From: JAVBLV01 sp031553195
GTDB taxonomy: Bacteria; Bacteroidota; Bacteroidia; Bacteroidales; P3
Length of the DNA stretch: 64,000 nucleotides
Assembly (NCBI GenBank): GCA_031553195.1
Contig: JAVBLV010000023.1
Coordinates: 4,757-68,756 of the forward strand
Direction: 5' to 3'
Of the stretch, positions 1 through 8,411 are shown piece by piece. The notes below the pieces were generated by a model that saw nothing but the letters and a program-made list of their open reading frames with translations, was not told the DNA's origin and made no database searches. A program made the position numbers and the translations under genes. Each line of letters opens with the position of its first letter. Within the stretch, counting starts at the first letter, position 1.

Positions 1-176
1 TCATCGTCTACTAATCCGATTTGACCGACGCCTGCAGCCGTTAAATAAAGACTTATAGGGGAGCCCAATCCTCCTACGCCAATCAACAGAACAGAAGCTT
101 TTGCCAATTTTTCTTGGGCATCCTTGCCAAGGCCAGGCAATATAAGATGTCGGGAATAACGTTCTTCCATATTCAT
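1..176 (-). CDS. ThiF/MoeB/HesA-family E1-like adenylyltransferase (N-terminal part)
   Basis: The gene runs off the left edge, so only about 58 N-terminal residues are visible. They read RYSRHLILPGLG, then a glycine-rich nucleotide-binding loop (GVGGLGSP), then IGLVDDD. This is the start of E1-like enzymes that adenylate the C-terminus of a ubiquitin-like sulfur carrier (ThiS or MoaD) in thiamin or molybdopterin synthesis. The start could be the ATG at 176 or the in-frame ATG at 170. The catalytic cysteine and zinc ligands would lie outside the window, so ThiF, MoeB and HesA cannot be told apart. Confidence 0.85.
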   Translation of the reverse strand, partial: MNMEERYSRHLILPGLGKDAQEKLAKASVLLIGVGGLGSPISLYLTAAGVGQIGLVDD

Positions 177-202
177 AAAATTTCAGGCTTGTTTTTCCAG
201 GT

Positions 203-240
203 AAAAAGAAAGGGCTTCATGTCAAACGAAACCCTTTCTT
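203..240 (-). terminator. Intrinsic terminator after rocD
   Basis: The arms AAGAAAGGG (206-214) and CCCTTTCTT (232-240) pair perfectly around a 17-nt loop. Read on the minus strand the stem is followed by a T-rich run. It lies about 30 bases past the rocD stop, the expected place for a Rho-independent terminator separating rocD from the ThiF-like gene. Confidence 0.6.
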
Positions 241-270
241 CTTCAAATCAACGCATTGGTCATTGCGTTT

Positions 271-1491
271 TTATTCAAAAGACAAGATTGCCTTTTTAAT
301 CAGTTCTATGGCTTCGCGCAATTGTTCTTCGGTAATAACCAAAGGAGGAGCAAAACGGATAATGTGTCCGTGAGTAGGTTTTGCCAAAACGCCCAGTTCT
401 TTCATTTTCAAACATACGTCCCAAGCTTCTTTTCCATTTCTGGGTCTGATAACCACTGCGTTTAATAAGCCTTTTCCACGAACGAGTTCAATCATATCTG
501 ATTTTACTTTGCCAATTTCATCGCGAAAAATTCTTCCCAATTTTTCGGCTTTCTCAGCTAAATTTTCGTCTTTTACGACTTGTAAAGCGGCTTCGGCAAC
601 CTTACAAGCAACCGGATTTCCGCCAAAAGTAGAACCATGTTCGCCGGGTTTTATCGTTAACATAATTTCGTCGTCGGCCAATACAGCCGATACCGGAAAT
701 ACGCCTCCGGAAACCGCTTTCCCTAATATCAGAATATCAGGTCTAACGCCTTCATGATCGCAAGCCAACATCTTACCGGTACGGGCAATTCCTGTTTGAA
801 CTTCGTCGGCAATGAAAAGAACATTATGCTTTTTGCATAAATCATACGACTTTTTCAAATAACCTTCGTCCGGAACAAATACGCCGGCTTCTCCCTGGAT
901 TGGTTCTACAATAAATCCGGCAATTTTCTTGCCATGTTGCTCCAATACTTTTTCAAGAGCGACTGTATCGTTATAAGGAATGCGGACAAATCCGGGCGTC
1001 AGAGGGCCATAATTTGCATATGAATCGGGATCGTTCGACATGGTAATAATTGTAATGGTGCGTCCGTGGAAGTTTCCTTCGCAACAAATAATCATTACTT
1101 CATCATTAGGAATCCCTTTTTTTACGACACCCCAACGGCGGGCTAATTTTAATGCTGTTTCGTCGGCTTCGGCGCCCGTATTCATCGGCAACACTTTTTC
1201 ATAACCGAAATATTCGGTAATAAATTTTTCATAAGGACCTAAGCAATCATTAAAAAAAGCTCTGGAAGAAAGCGTTAATTCTTTGGCTTGCTTTACCATT
1301 GCGTCTACAATTTTCGGATGGCAGTGGCCTTGATTTACGGCTGAATATGCAGAAAGGAAATCGAAATATTTATTTCCTTCGGGATCCCATACAAAAGGAC
1401 CTTCTCCTTTAGACAATACTACCGGTAGCGGATGATAATTATGAGCGCCGTAATGATGCTCCAACTCCATTAATTGTTCTGATTTTGTCAT
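271..1491 (-). CDS. rocD: Ornithine aminotransferase
   Basis: A class III PLP-dependent aminotransferase that moves the delta-amino group of ornithine to 2-oxoglutarate, giving glutamate semialdehyde, in the cytoplasmic arginine/proline pathway. The protein has the family N-terminus (AHNYHPLPVVLSKGEG), the FLSAYSAVNQGHCHPKI segment, an ADEVQTG motif holding the PLP-ring aspartate, and the Schiff-base lysine at about residue 258 in LGKAVSGG. Length is 406 residues from the chosen ATG at 1491, normal for the family. An ATG at 1536 would add 15 residues without family similarity, so the shorter form is preferred. It is monocistronic as far as can be seen, with a terminator behind it. Confidence 0.96.
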   Translation of the reverse strand: MTKSEQLMELEHHYGAHNYHPLPVVLSKGEGPFVWDPEGNKYFDFLSAYSAVNQGHCHPKIVDAMVKQAKELTLSSRAFFNDCLGPYEKFITEYFGYEKVLPMNTGAEADETALKLARRWGVVKKGIPNDEVMIICCEGNFHGRTITIITMSNDPDSYANYGPLTPGFVRIPYNDTVALEKVLEQHGKKIAGFIVEPIQGEAGVFVPDEGYLKKSYDLCKKHNVLFIADEVQTGIARTGKMLACDHEGVRPDILILGKAVSGGVFPVSAVLADDEIMLTIKPGEHGSTFGGNPVACKVAEAALQVVKDENLAEKAEKLGRIFRDEIGKVKSDMIELVRGKGLLNAVVIRPRNGKEAWDVCLKMKELGVLAKPTHGHIIRFAPPLVITEEQLREAIELIKKAILSFE

Positions 1492-1613
1492 GTCTGATTT
1501 TTTTATTATTAATGTATTCGCACTAAGCGTCTGCAAATATAGAAAAAATTTCGCTTGGAAAAATTAATTTTCCATCACCCCTGACTTATTGTCGAGGGTT
1601 TAAAGATAAAGTA

Positions 1614-1763
1614 ACTGTTTAAAAATTTTTCCATGAAGTATTTTGAATCTAAAAACGTTCTTTTTTACCGGAATTTTTACCAAAATAGCCTCTACTATTC
1701 TTGAAAAATCCCGTCTGCAAAATAGCCGCTTTTATCCTCCAAAATCTTTTCCATAAAATTTCA
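1614..1763 (+). repeat. Dispersed imperfect-palindrome element, copy 1
   Basis: About 150 bp with the same word order as copies at 6316, 13987, 23446 and 50925: a CTGTTTAAAAATTTTT-like left end, GAAGTATTTTGA, CGGAATTTTTACC, CTATTCTTGAAAAATCCCG, then AAAATCTTTTCCATAAAA. This copy is the most diverged: its outer AGAGG/CCTCT ends are lost. It lies in the spacer between divergent rocD and the cupin gene. The rest of that roughly 450-bp spacer is AT-rich, with nothing else recognised. Confidence 0.75.
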
Positions 1764-1941
1764 CTTTTGGTTTTAAAAATAGATTTGTGTGTATAAAATA
1801 ATCACTTATGTAGATTGACATCATCTGTCTGTTTTTAAAAGTATCTGATTTTCAATATATTTATTTTGGCATCTAATTTGCATCTTTAGTTGTTAGAGAT
1901 TGTTAAAATAACGAAATTAGCTATCCCAAATCTTAATCATC

Positions 1942-2457
1942 ATGAAAACCAGATTTATTTTATTAAGCCTGCTTTTTTCCGGATTCATTTTTAGCTCCTG
2001 TAATCCGGATGCAAATGATAAAAAGATTGCAGAAACAGATGTAATATTAAAAGATTATGGCGGAGAACCCATGGTTTTGAACATTGATTCCTATACTTTG
2101 TCGAATACTAACTTTAGAACTACCCTATGGACAGGCGGAAATCTACAGGTAACTTTAATGTCTATTCCTGTTGGCGGGGACGTAGGGTTGGAACAGCATA
2201 CGTATTTAGAACAATTTTTAAGGATTGAGGAGGGTAATGCAAAAGTATTGATGGGAAATAATAAAGATTCTCTTGATTTCATAAGAACGGTAGAAAAAGA
2301 TTTTGCCGTGTTTGTTCCCGCCGGTAAATGGCACAATATAATTAACATCGGCGATAAGCCATTGAAATTATACTCTATTTATTCTCCTGTTGAGCATCCG
2401 TATGGAACGATACAAAAAACGCAAGAGGAAGCCAGGGAAACGGAACATTTTGATTAG
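1942..2457 (+). CDS. Cupin-domain lipoprotein
   Basis: A 171-residue protein beginning with a lipoprotein signal peptide: hydrophobic segment, then SSC with the lipidated cysteine at residue 20. The rest is one cupin beta-barrel. The first cupin motif is degenerate (GLEQHTYLEQFLRIEEGNA) and keeps a histidine and glutamate suited to metal binding; the second motif is VFVPAGKWHNIINIG. Cupins of this type include isomerases, dioxygenases and simple metal-binding proteins, and the sequence does not say which. The lipid anchor places it in the periplasm or at the outer membrane. It is followed at 60 bp by an outer-membrane barrel gene and may be co-transcribed with it. Confidence 0.88.
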   Translation: MKTRFILLSLLFSGFIFSSCNPDANDKKIAETDVILKDYGGEPMVLNIDSYTLSNTNFRTTLWTGGNLQVTLMSIPVGGDVGLEQHTYLEQFLRIEEGNAKVLMGNNKDSLDFIRTVEKDFAVFVPAGKWHNIINIGDKPLKLYSIYSPVEHPYGTIQKTQEEARETEHFD

Positions 2458-2516
2458 TTCCATATATCAAGAGATCTTGAATACTTGCATTGTATTCTCT
2501 GTAAAATAAAACAGTT

Positions 2517-3149
2517 ATGTATAAAATCTATCTCAATAATAATTCATTGAATCTGTCTTTTATAAAAAAAGCGATTTTCTCTTTATTATTGATGTGTTTA
2601 ATTTCAGTTGCATTACAAGCGCAAATTAGAATCGGGGCAAAAGCCGGAATCAGTACTACCGGCATTTCAAGCGATCAGTTGGATGATTTCTTTGACGACA
2701 ATACCACCGGGTTTTATGTCGGACCGAGCATAGAGTGGCTATTTAATGGACGGTTGGGATTGGATTTCAGTGTTATGTATTCTCAAAAAGGAATCAAATT
2801 TGAGAATGAAGCTACTCAAAAAGCGGGGTATATAGAGATCCCATTGAATCTCAAATATCTTCTCCCATTGAGAGCGCATTTTAAAGTTTTTATAGGGGCA
2901 GGGCCTTATATCGATTTTAAAATATCCGGTAACGATAGTTTTAATGTAATAATGAACGACGTTCAAGAACAATGGGAAACAAAAAGCTTTGGCGCCGGCC
3001 TGAATTTTAATGGCGGATTTGAAATCTACAAATATGTGGAAATAGGCGTCAATTATTCTTTGGGACTTTCGGATAACTATAAGGCCAGCAACGGAAACTA
3101 TTCTGCAAAAGAACGCGTATGGTCTTTATTTGCATCACTCTATTTTTAA
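2517..3149 (+). CDS. Outer-membrane beta-barrel protein (porin-family/PorT-like)
   Basis: A 210-residue protein with an N-terminal signal peptide ending near LQA-Q, followed by IRIGAKAGISTTGIS, the typical opening of the small Bacteroidota outer-membrane barrel domain. Alternating hydrophobic strands run to a C-terminal VWSLFASLYF ending in an aromatic residue, as expected for insertion by the BAM machinery. About eight strands are likely. The function is unknown; the family includes PorT-like proteins and many of no known role. It lies 60 bp behind the cupin lipoprotein on the same strand. Confidence 0.85.
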   Translation: MYKIYLNNNSLNLSFIKKAIFSLLLMCLISVALQAQIRIGAKAGISTTGISSDQLDDFFDDNTTGFYVGPSIEWLFNGRLGLDFSVMYSQKGIKFENEATQKAGYIEIPLNLKYLLPLRAHFKVFIGAGPYIDFKISGNDSFNVIMNDVQEQWETKSFGAGLNFNGGFEIYKYVEIGVNYSLGLSDNYKASNGNYSAKERVWSLFASLYF

Positions 3150-3225
3150 CGAAATTAATATTTTATTTATAACAATCTTCAAATAACAATGAACGCTTTG
3201 TCAAATTTATTTCAGAAAAAGAAAT

Positions 3226-4167
3226 TCAAGAAACGTAAAAATTCAACAATTGCTCCGCTTTATGCAAATAACCGCTTCCAAAAAGATTTAAATGGTTTAA
3301 CGCATGGTAAAGTGTATAAATATTCTCTCGGTATTCCCAGCCTTTGGGTAAAGGAAATTCACGAAGATAGGATTCGTAGAATGCCGGCGCAAATCCACCG
3401 AAAAACTTCGTCATGGCTAGATCGGCTTCTCTATGCCCGTAATAAACGGCAGGATCGATCAGCACGGCATCTCCCGATTCGTCGCATAAATAATTTCCAC
3501 CCCACAAATCTCCGTGAAGCAGGCAAGGAGGTTCTTCGCTTCCTTTCAGAATGGATTCGAGAATCGATTCTAACTTTACAAAGGCATTCTTAAAACGAGG
3601 ACTTGTATAACCGTTTTTTTCTGCTAACTCGTATTGAAACAGCAAACGCTTATTAAAGTAAAAGGTCGCCCAATCCTGGTCTTCGCATTTATTTTTATTG
3701 GGTATATTTAATTGGGGAGAAGTTCCGATATAATTGTCTTCAGAAAATCCAAAATATTCGGATTGAAATCGATGCATGCGAGCTAGATTTTGTCCGAATT
3801 TTTTAAAAAATAGCGTATCGCGAGTCCCTTGCGGAATATATTCCAACAACAGAAAATCGTCGGCAACCAACACGACCTGTGGAATACGAATGGCTTGCGT
3901 TTTAGCCAACTCTTTCAGTCCATTGGCTTCGCAATGAAATAGACGATTGGACTCATATCCTGTTTTTAGAAAAAATTCTTTTCCCGATCCGGTTTTAATT
4001 TTCCGGCTATCGGCAATACAACCTCCTCCAACAGATAAGTCGGCAACAATTTTCTCGCCTACTACAGATTCTATGGCGTTTAAAATTTCTTGTTTCAAAA
4101 CCGGATTTATTAAGTCAATGTGATTTTGGGAATAAAAACATAATAAATTTTCTGTGGTATACTTCAT
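3226..4167 (-). CDS. Fructosamine/ketosamine-3-kinase family protein
   Basis: A 313-residue aminoglycoside-phosphotransferase-fold kinase. An N-lobe with a conserved lysine (FFLKTG) precedes the catalytic loop LLHGDLWGGNYL and the metal-binding aspartate segment VLIDPAVYYGHREADLAM. The HGDLWxGN plus DPAVYYGHREADLAM pair is diagnostic of the fructosamine-3-kinase family, which phosphorylates ketoamine adducts on glycated amines and so starts their removal. It is cytosolic. It is convergent with the barrel gene ending at 3149 and has no obvious operon partner. Confidence 0.93.
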   Translation of the reverse strand: MKYTTENLLCFYSQNHIDLINPVLKQEILNAIESVVGEKIVADLSVGGGCIADSRKIKTGSGKEFFLKTGYESNRLFHCEANGLKELAKTQAIRIPQVVLVADDFLLLEYIPQGTRDTLFFKKFGQNLARMHRFQSEYFGFSEDNYIGTSPQLNIPNKNKCEDQDWATFYFNKRLLFQYELAEKNGYTSPRFKNAFVKLESILESILKGSEEPPCLLHGDLWGGNYLCDESGDAVLIDPAVYYGHREADLAMTKFFGGFAPAFYESYLREFPLPKGWEYRENIYTLYHALNHLNLFGSGYLHKAEQLLNFYVS

Positions 4168-4339
4168 TTGAAGCTCTCAAAGACACAAGAGTCACAAAGT
4201 TTTCTCGAAGCCCTGCGCCTTCCTGAGTTATATTCATTTCTTCATAGTGTTGATTATTAAGAGTGAAATTCTTAACTTAGATTAAATTAAGCATCCTTTT
4301 CTTTTTATTGTGGTAATAACAAAAATTTCCGGAGGTCGC

Positions 4340-6178
4340 TTAAATACGTTTTCTATTCATTGTAATCAACATTACACATTTTTTGCAATCGAACTCCAAG
4401 GCATAGGTTTTAGCATTATTTTTCAAAATCAACGGTTTGGAAAATGCCATAGACTGGCTGAAATATAACGGACATTGTCCTAGCTGATATTTGATGCAAT
4501 GCTTTGTTGTCATCAGAACCGGAAAACTTTTATTCTCTTTTTCCAATCCGTATTCAAAATTTTCTACGCCATGCCGTTTATAAAAAGCGACGGCTTTTTC
4601 ATTTATAATATTCGCCTTATAGTCCAACTGCGTTTGAAAATATGGATAATTATTCTTTTCGAAAAGGATGGGCGTTGGGCGGAATCGTCGTATTCGTTCA
4701 TCCTGCAATTTTTGTAAGGTCTTTCTCCGTAATTCGTTCAAAAGGGAAATCGGCAAAAAATATGCGTTAGCCAATAAAATAGAAACAAAGGTAATATTAA
4801 ACGGGCTTTCTCCCGATTTTGATAATTGTTTAATAATATTAGATTTATATTCATCTTGCTTTTGAGCAATTATTTTATCGCACATAAGCTCGACTTTAAC
4901 AGAAATATTATCTTCATCGGTAACTCTTAATGAAAAGCCATTCTCTATTTCAGATAACTCCAACGAAACGTCCACTTTCCGCTTGGCGGAAGTTTCTCGC
5001 ATCAACTGTTTTTCGAATTCAGAATCATAGTTTCGATAAACGATATCTTTTTTTCTAAGTAGGACTTTCCTGTTCGGGAAAATTCTTCCCATTTCCGTTT
5101 TATTTATCAAAAAGCCTTCCAACTTCGATATTTCATTAAAGAAACACAAGCCGTCTCCGTTTTTAAGTTCCAGGCTTTTATCCAAGAGAAAACTTCCATC
5201 AGGAAAAACCTCCTTTACCTCTCCCATCTTTTTTCCGATAGATTTCTGAGTTTGCAATAAAGCAACCTTTTCGGTTCTTCCATTTAAAAAATAAGACGTG
5301 TATGAACGATTAAACGTTTTTTCCGGATCGGGAGTAAAAAAAAACGTCGTTTTGCCGGAAGAGGATTTTGAATAACCGTTGTTATTCTCGATAAAATTAT
5401 CGAACAGCACACGATAATAAGAAGTAATATTTTTAAGATAGGGTAATCCTTTTAAGCGACCTTCTATTTTAAAAGATTTAACGCCTGCAGCAATCAGTTC
5501 CGGTAATTGTTTTGAGGCATTCAAATCTTTCAGCGACAGCAAGTGTAAATCTTTTTTAAGCAATTCCCCGTCCGAATTGAACAGATCATAACTCGAACGA
5601 CAGGGTTGGCTGCATACGCCTCTGTTTCCGCTTCTATCTGCAATAGCGCAGCTCATATAACATTGTCCGCTATAACAAACGCATAAAGCGCCGTGAATAA
5701 AAGTTTCTAATTCTATATTGGTTTTTGAACGGATACCCTTGATTTCTTGAATGGAAAGTTCTCTTGCCAACACAGCCCTTTTGAATCCGACTTTTTCGAG
5801 AAACGATACTTTTCCGGCGCAGGCATTATGACATTGCGTACTGGCATGCAGTGCAAGCGGCGGCAAGTCCAATTCCAACAAACCCATATCCTGAATAATT
5901 AGCGCGTCTATTCCGGCATTGTACAATTGACCGATAATTTTTTCCGCTTCTTCTAATTCTTTGTCAAACAATAACGTATTTAACGTAACATATACCCTTG
6001 CCCTGTATATATGAGCATATTGCGCCAACCGTTCAATGTCCGAAACGGAATTGCCGGCGCTTGCTCGAGCGCCAAAGCGAGGAGCCCCAATATACACGGC
6101 ATCTGCTCCATGATTAATGGCCGCTTTGCCAAAATTAAAATTTTGAGCCGGAGCAAGGAGTTCTAATGTTCTGTCCAA
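4340..6178 (-). CDS. U32 family peptidase-like protein (RlhA/YhbU group)
   Basis: A 612-residue protein. The N-terminal TIM-barrel-like U32 domain opens with LELLAPAQNFNFGKAAINHG and AVYIGAPRFGARA. The family signature follows, ELETFIHGALCVCYSGQCY, then a cysteine-rich stretch ending SGNRGVCSQPCRSSYDL. These cysteines are the conserved metal or cluster ligands of the family. The C-terminal ~300 residues match the long form with a collagenase-like extension. E. coli RlhA of this group is needed for hydroxylation of 23S rRNA C2501, which is a better guess here than true proteolysis. The closing cysteines (CIKYQLGQCPLYF, CKKCV) may bind a further metal. Confidence 0.92.
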   Translation of the reverse strand: MDRTLELLAPAQNFNFGKAAINHGADAVYIGAPRFGARASAGNSVSDIERLAQYAHIYRARVYVTLNTLLFDKELEEAEKIIGQLYNAGIDALIIQDMGLLELDLPPLALHASTQCHNACAGKVSFLEKVGFKRAVLARELSIQEIKGIRSKTNIELETFIHGALCVCYSGQCYMSCAIADRSGNRGVCSQPCRSSYDLFNSDGELLKKDLHLLSLKDLNASKQLPELIAAGVKSFKIEGRLKGLPYLKNITSYYRVLFDNFIENNNGYSKSSSGKTTFFFTPDPEKTFNRSYTSYFLNGRTEKVALLQTQKSIGKKMGEVKEVFPDGSFLLDKSLELKNGDGLCFFNEISKLEGFLINKTEMGRIFPNRKVLLRKKDIVYRNYDSEFEKQLMRETSAKRKVDVSLELSEIENGFSLRVTDEDNISVKVELMCDKIIAQKQDEYKSNIIKQLSKSGESPFNITFVSILLANAYFLPISLLNELRRKTLQKLQDERIRRFRPTPILFEKNNYPYFQTQLDYKANIINEKAVAFYKRHGVENFEYGLEKENKSFPVLMTTKHCIKYQLGQCPLYFSQSMAFSKPLILKNNAKTYALEFDCKKCVMLITMNRKRI

Positions 6179-6315
6179 GGTCTATCTTATTTAAATTTAT
6201 TTTGGATCAGTGCATGATAAATCGCAGTATTGAAACAAATTCGATTTAATAATCTACAATAAGCATGCGTCAAAAATTAGTTTGCGTTATTTTTGAAAAA
6301 TTTTTGCTTTTAGTG

Positions 6316-6475
6316 AGAGGTTGTTTAAAATTTTTCTATGAAGTATTTTGAGTCTAAAAATGCGCTTTTTTGTCGGAATTTTTACCAAATAGCGCTACTA
6401 TTCTTGAAAAATCCCGCCCGCAAACTCGCTATTTTTATCTCTCAAAATCTTTTCCATAAAAATTAAACAACCTCT
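6316..6475 (+). repeat. Dispersed imperfect-palindrome element, copy 2
   Basis: A complete 160-bp copy bounded by AGAGGTTGTTTAAAATTTTT on the left and its near-complement ending AATTAAACAACCTCT on the right. The whole element is an imperfect inverted repeat: the left arm and the reversed right arm share the order AGAGG..TTTAAA, TTTTGAG, TAAAAA and GGAATTTTT, so one strand could fold into a hairpin with ~75-nt arms. It is nearly identical to copy 5 at 50925, more than 40 kb away, suggesting recent spread or conversion. Confidence 0.88.
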
Positions 6476-6479
6476 GAGG

Positions 6480-6500
6480 GGGGCGACTCAAAGTCGCCCC
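6480..6500. terminator. Perfect GC-rich hairpin behind argS
   Basis: GGGGCGACT, a CAA loop, and AGTCGCCCC pair perfectly. It lies about 65 bases downstream of the argS stop on the minus strand and directly beside repeat copy 2. There is no clean T-run on either side, so termination is plausible but not certain. The rest of the 6179-6563 spacer holds copy 2 and AT-rich sequence. Confidence 0.45.
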
Positions 6501-6563
6501 TTCGCTTTCCAATACAAGGAATACAAAAGCCACAGCAATTCAACGCGATTTTGCAACCGGTTA

Positions 6564-8357
6564 TTACATTCTCTCGGGAACTTCAATACCCAATAATTTC
6601 ATCGAAGTCTTGATTACATTTCCTACAAAACGGCATAAACTAACGCGAAGAATTATTTGCAATTCGGTGGTTTCGTGTAAAATAGAAGTATCCTGGTAAA
6701 ATCCGTTAAATTCTTTTGCCAAGTCGTAAACATAGTTTGCTAATAACGCCGGACTATAATTTTCTCCTGCTTGTTTAAGTATATTCGGAAAAGCATATAG
6801 AATTTTTATCAGGTTCTTTTCTTTGGCAGAAAGATCAATTATCGGAAATTGTTCTAATTTTTCTATTGATATATTCTTTTCTGCCGCTTTCCTGATAATG
6901 GAACAAATACGGGCGTGGGTATATTGAATAAACGGACCTGTATTCCCATTAAAGTCGATGGATTCTTTGGGATTAAACAACATGTTCTTTACCGGGTCGA
7001 CTTTTAAAATAAAATATTTTAAAGCGCCCATCGCCAAAATGTTGTAAAGATGTTCCGCCTCTTCTTTTTCAAAAGCAGAAGTTTTTCCATGTTCTTCGGA
7101 TATTTTACGTGCCGTATCAATCATTTCATCTATTAAGTCATCCGCATCTACGACTGTCCCTTCTCTGGATTTCATCTTCCCTTCGGGCAATTCGACCATG
7201 CCGTACGACAAATGATAAATTTTTTCGGCCCATTCGTAACCCAGTTTTTTCATTACAAGGCGAAGTACTTCAAAATGATAATTTTGCTCATTTCCTACTA
7301 CATAGATCAATCTTTCCGCATCAAAATCGTTATGACGCAAAAGCGCGGTTCCCAAATCTTGAGTCATATATACCGAAGTGCCGTCGGAACGAAGTAATAA
7401 TTTCTCGTCCAAACCGTCGGGAGTAAGGTCCGCCCAAACCGAATTATCCGCTTTTTGAATTAAAACGCCTTTTTGCAAACCCTCTTTGATAATGTCTTTA
7501 CCTAATAAATAGGTATCCGATTCATAATAAATCTTATCGAAATCTACGCCCATTTTCGCATAGGTTTTATCGAAACCATCATATACCCACGCATTCATTT
7601 TCCTCCACAATGCCAGAGTTTCCTCATCTTTGGCTTCCCATTTCCTGAGAACTTCCTGCGCTTCTTGCAAAATAGGGGCTTTTTTTTCAGCTTCTTCTTT
7701 CGACATGCCGTTTGCCAGCAAATCGTTGATTTCTTTTTTATAATGTTTATCGAACAAAACATAATATTTGCCTACCAGATGATCGCCTTTCATTCCGCTG
7801 CTTTCGGGCGTTTCCCCATGGCCGAAATGCAGCCAGGCTACCATCGATTTGCATATATGAATTCCCCTGTCGTTCACCAGGTTTACTTTTTTTACGCAAT
7901 AACCATTGGCTTTTAATATTTCGGAGATCGACCATCCTAACAAATTGTTTCTTATATGTCCCAGATGTAAAGGCTTATTCGTGTTGGGCGAAGAATATTC
8001 CACTACGACGGGCGCTTCTTTGCGCTCGGACTGAATTCCGAAGTCAACATTACTAAAATTATCACTAAAAAATTGTCTCCAATATTCATCCGAAACAGAG
8101 AAGTTCAGAAAACCTTTTATTACATTGAAATCCGAAACAACAGGCAGTTCCCGTTTTACATATTCCCCTATTTCATTTGCCGCTTGTTCCGGATTTTTTT
8201 TCGCCATTTTCGCATAAGGGAAAACAACCAACGTAAAATCTCCGTTAAATTCTTTTTTCGTATTCTGGAGTATTATTCCTTTTTGATCTATCGATTCGCT
8301 GTAAAGCGACAAGATCGCATCTGAAATCGTTTTCTGTAATATGGTTTCTACTGTCAT
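6564..8357 (-). CDS. argS: Arginyl-tRNA synthetase
   Basis: A 597-residue class I aminoacyl-tRNA synthetase that charges tRNA-Arg. Visible are the N-terminal additional domain, the HIGH-type signature in SSPNTNKPLHLGHIRNN near residue 130, the KMSKS-type loop as GKMKSREGTVVDADDL, and the C-terminal DALR anticodon-binding domain (LEQFPIIDLSAKEKNLIKIL onward, ending IKTSMKLLGIEVPERM). Length is normal. It lies 54 bp downstream of uvrA on the same strand. Confidence 0.98.
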   Translation of the reverse strand: MTVETILQKTISDAILSLYSESIDQKGIILQNTKKEFNGDFTLVVFPYAKMAKKNPEQAANEIGEYVKRELPVVSDFNVIKGFLNFSVSDEYWRQFFSDNFSNVDFGIQSERKEAPVVVEYSSPNTNKPLHLGHIRNNLLGWSISEILKANGYCVKKVNLVNDRGIHICKSMVAWLHFGHGETPESSGMKGDHLVGKYYVLFDKHYKKEINDLLANGMSKEEAEKKAPILQEAQEVLRKWEAKDEETLALWRKMNAWVYDGFDKTYAKMGVDFDKIYYESDTYLLGKDIIKEGLQKGVLIQKADNSVWADLTPDGLDEKLLLRSDGTSVYMTQDLGTALLRHNDFDAERLIYVVGNEQNYHFEVLRLVMKKLGYEWAEKIYHLSYGMVELPEGKMKSREGTVVDADDLIDEMIDTARKISEEHGKTSAFEKEEAEHLYNILAMGALKYFILKVDPVKNMLFNPKESIDFNGNTGPFIQYTHARICSIIRKAAEKNISIEKLEQFPIIDLSAKEKNLIKILYAFPNILKQAGENYSPALLANYVYDLAKEFNGFYQDTSILHETTELQIILRVSLCRFVGNVIKTSMKLLGIEVPERM

Positions 8358-8411
8358 TTCGATTTATTTATGAGATCATTAAATAAGCTAATCCAAGAGA
8401 TTATTTTTATT

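Noticed and set aside
3189..3593. 134-residue plus-strand frame
   Set aside because: It lies antisense to the fructosamine kinase gene, whose motifs are intact; a shadow frame.
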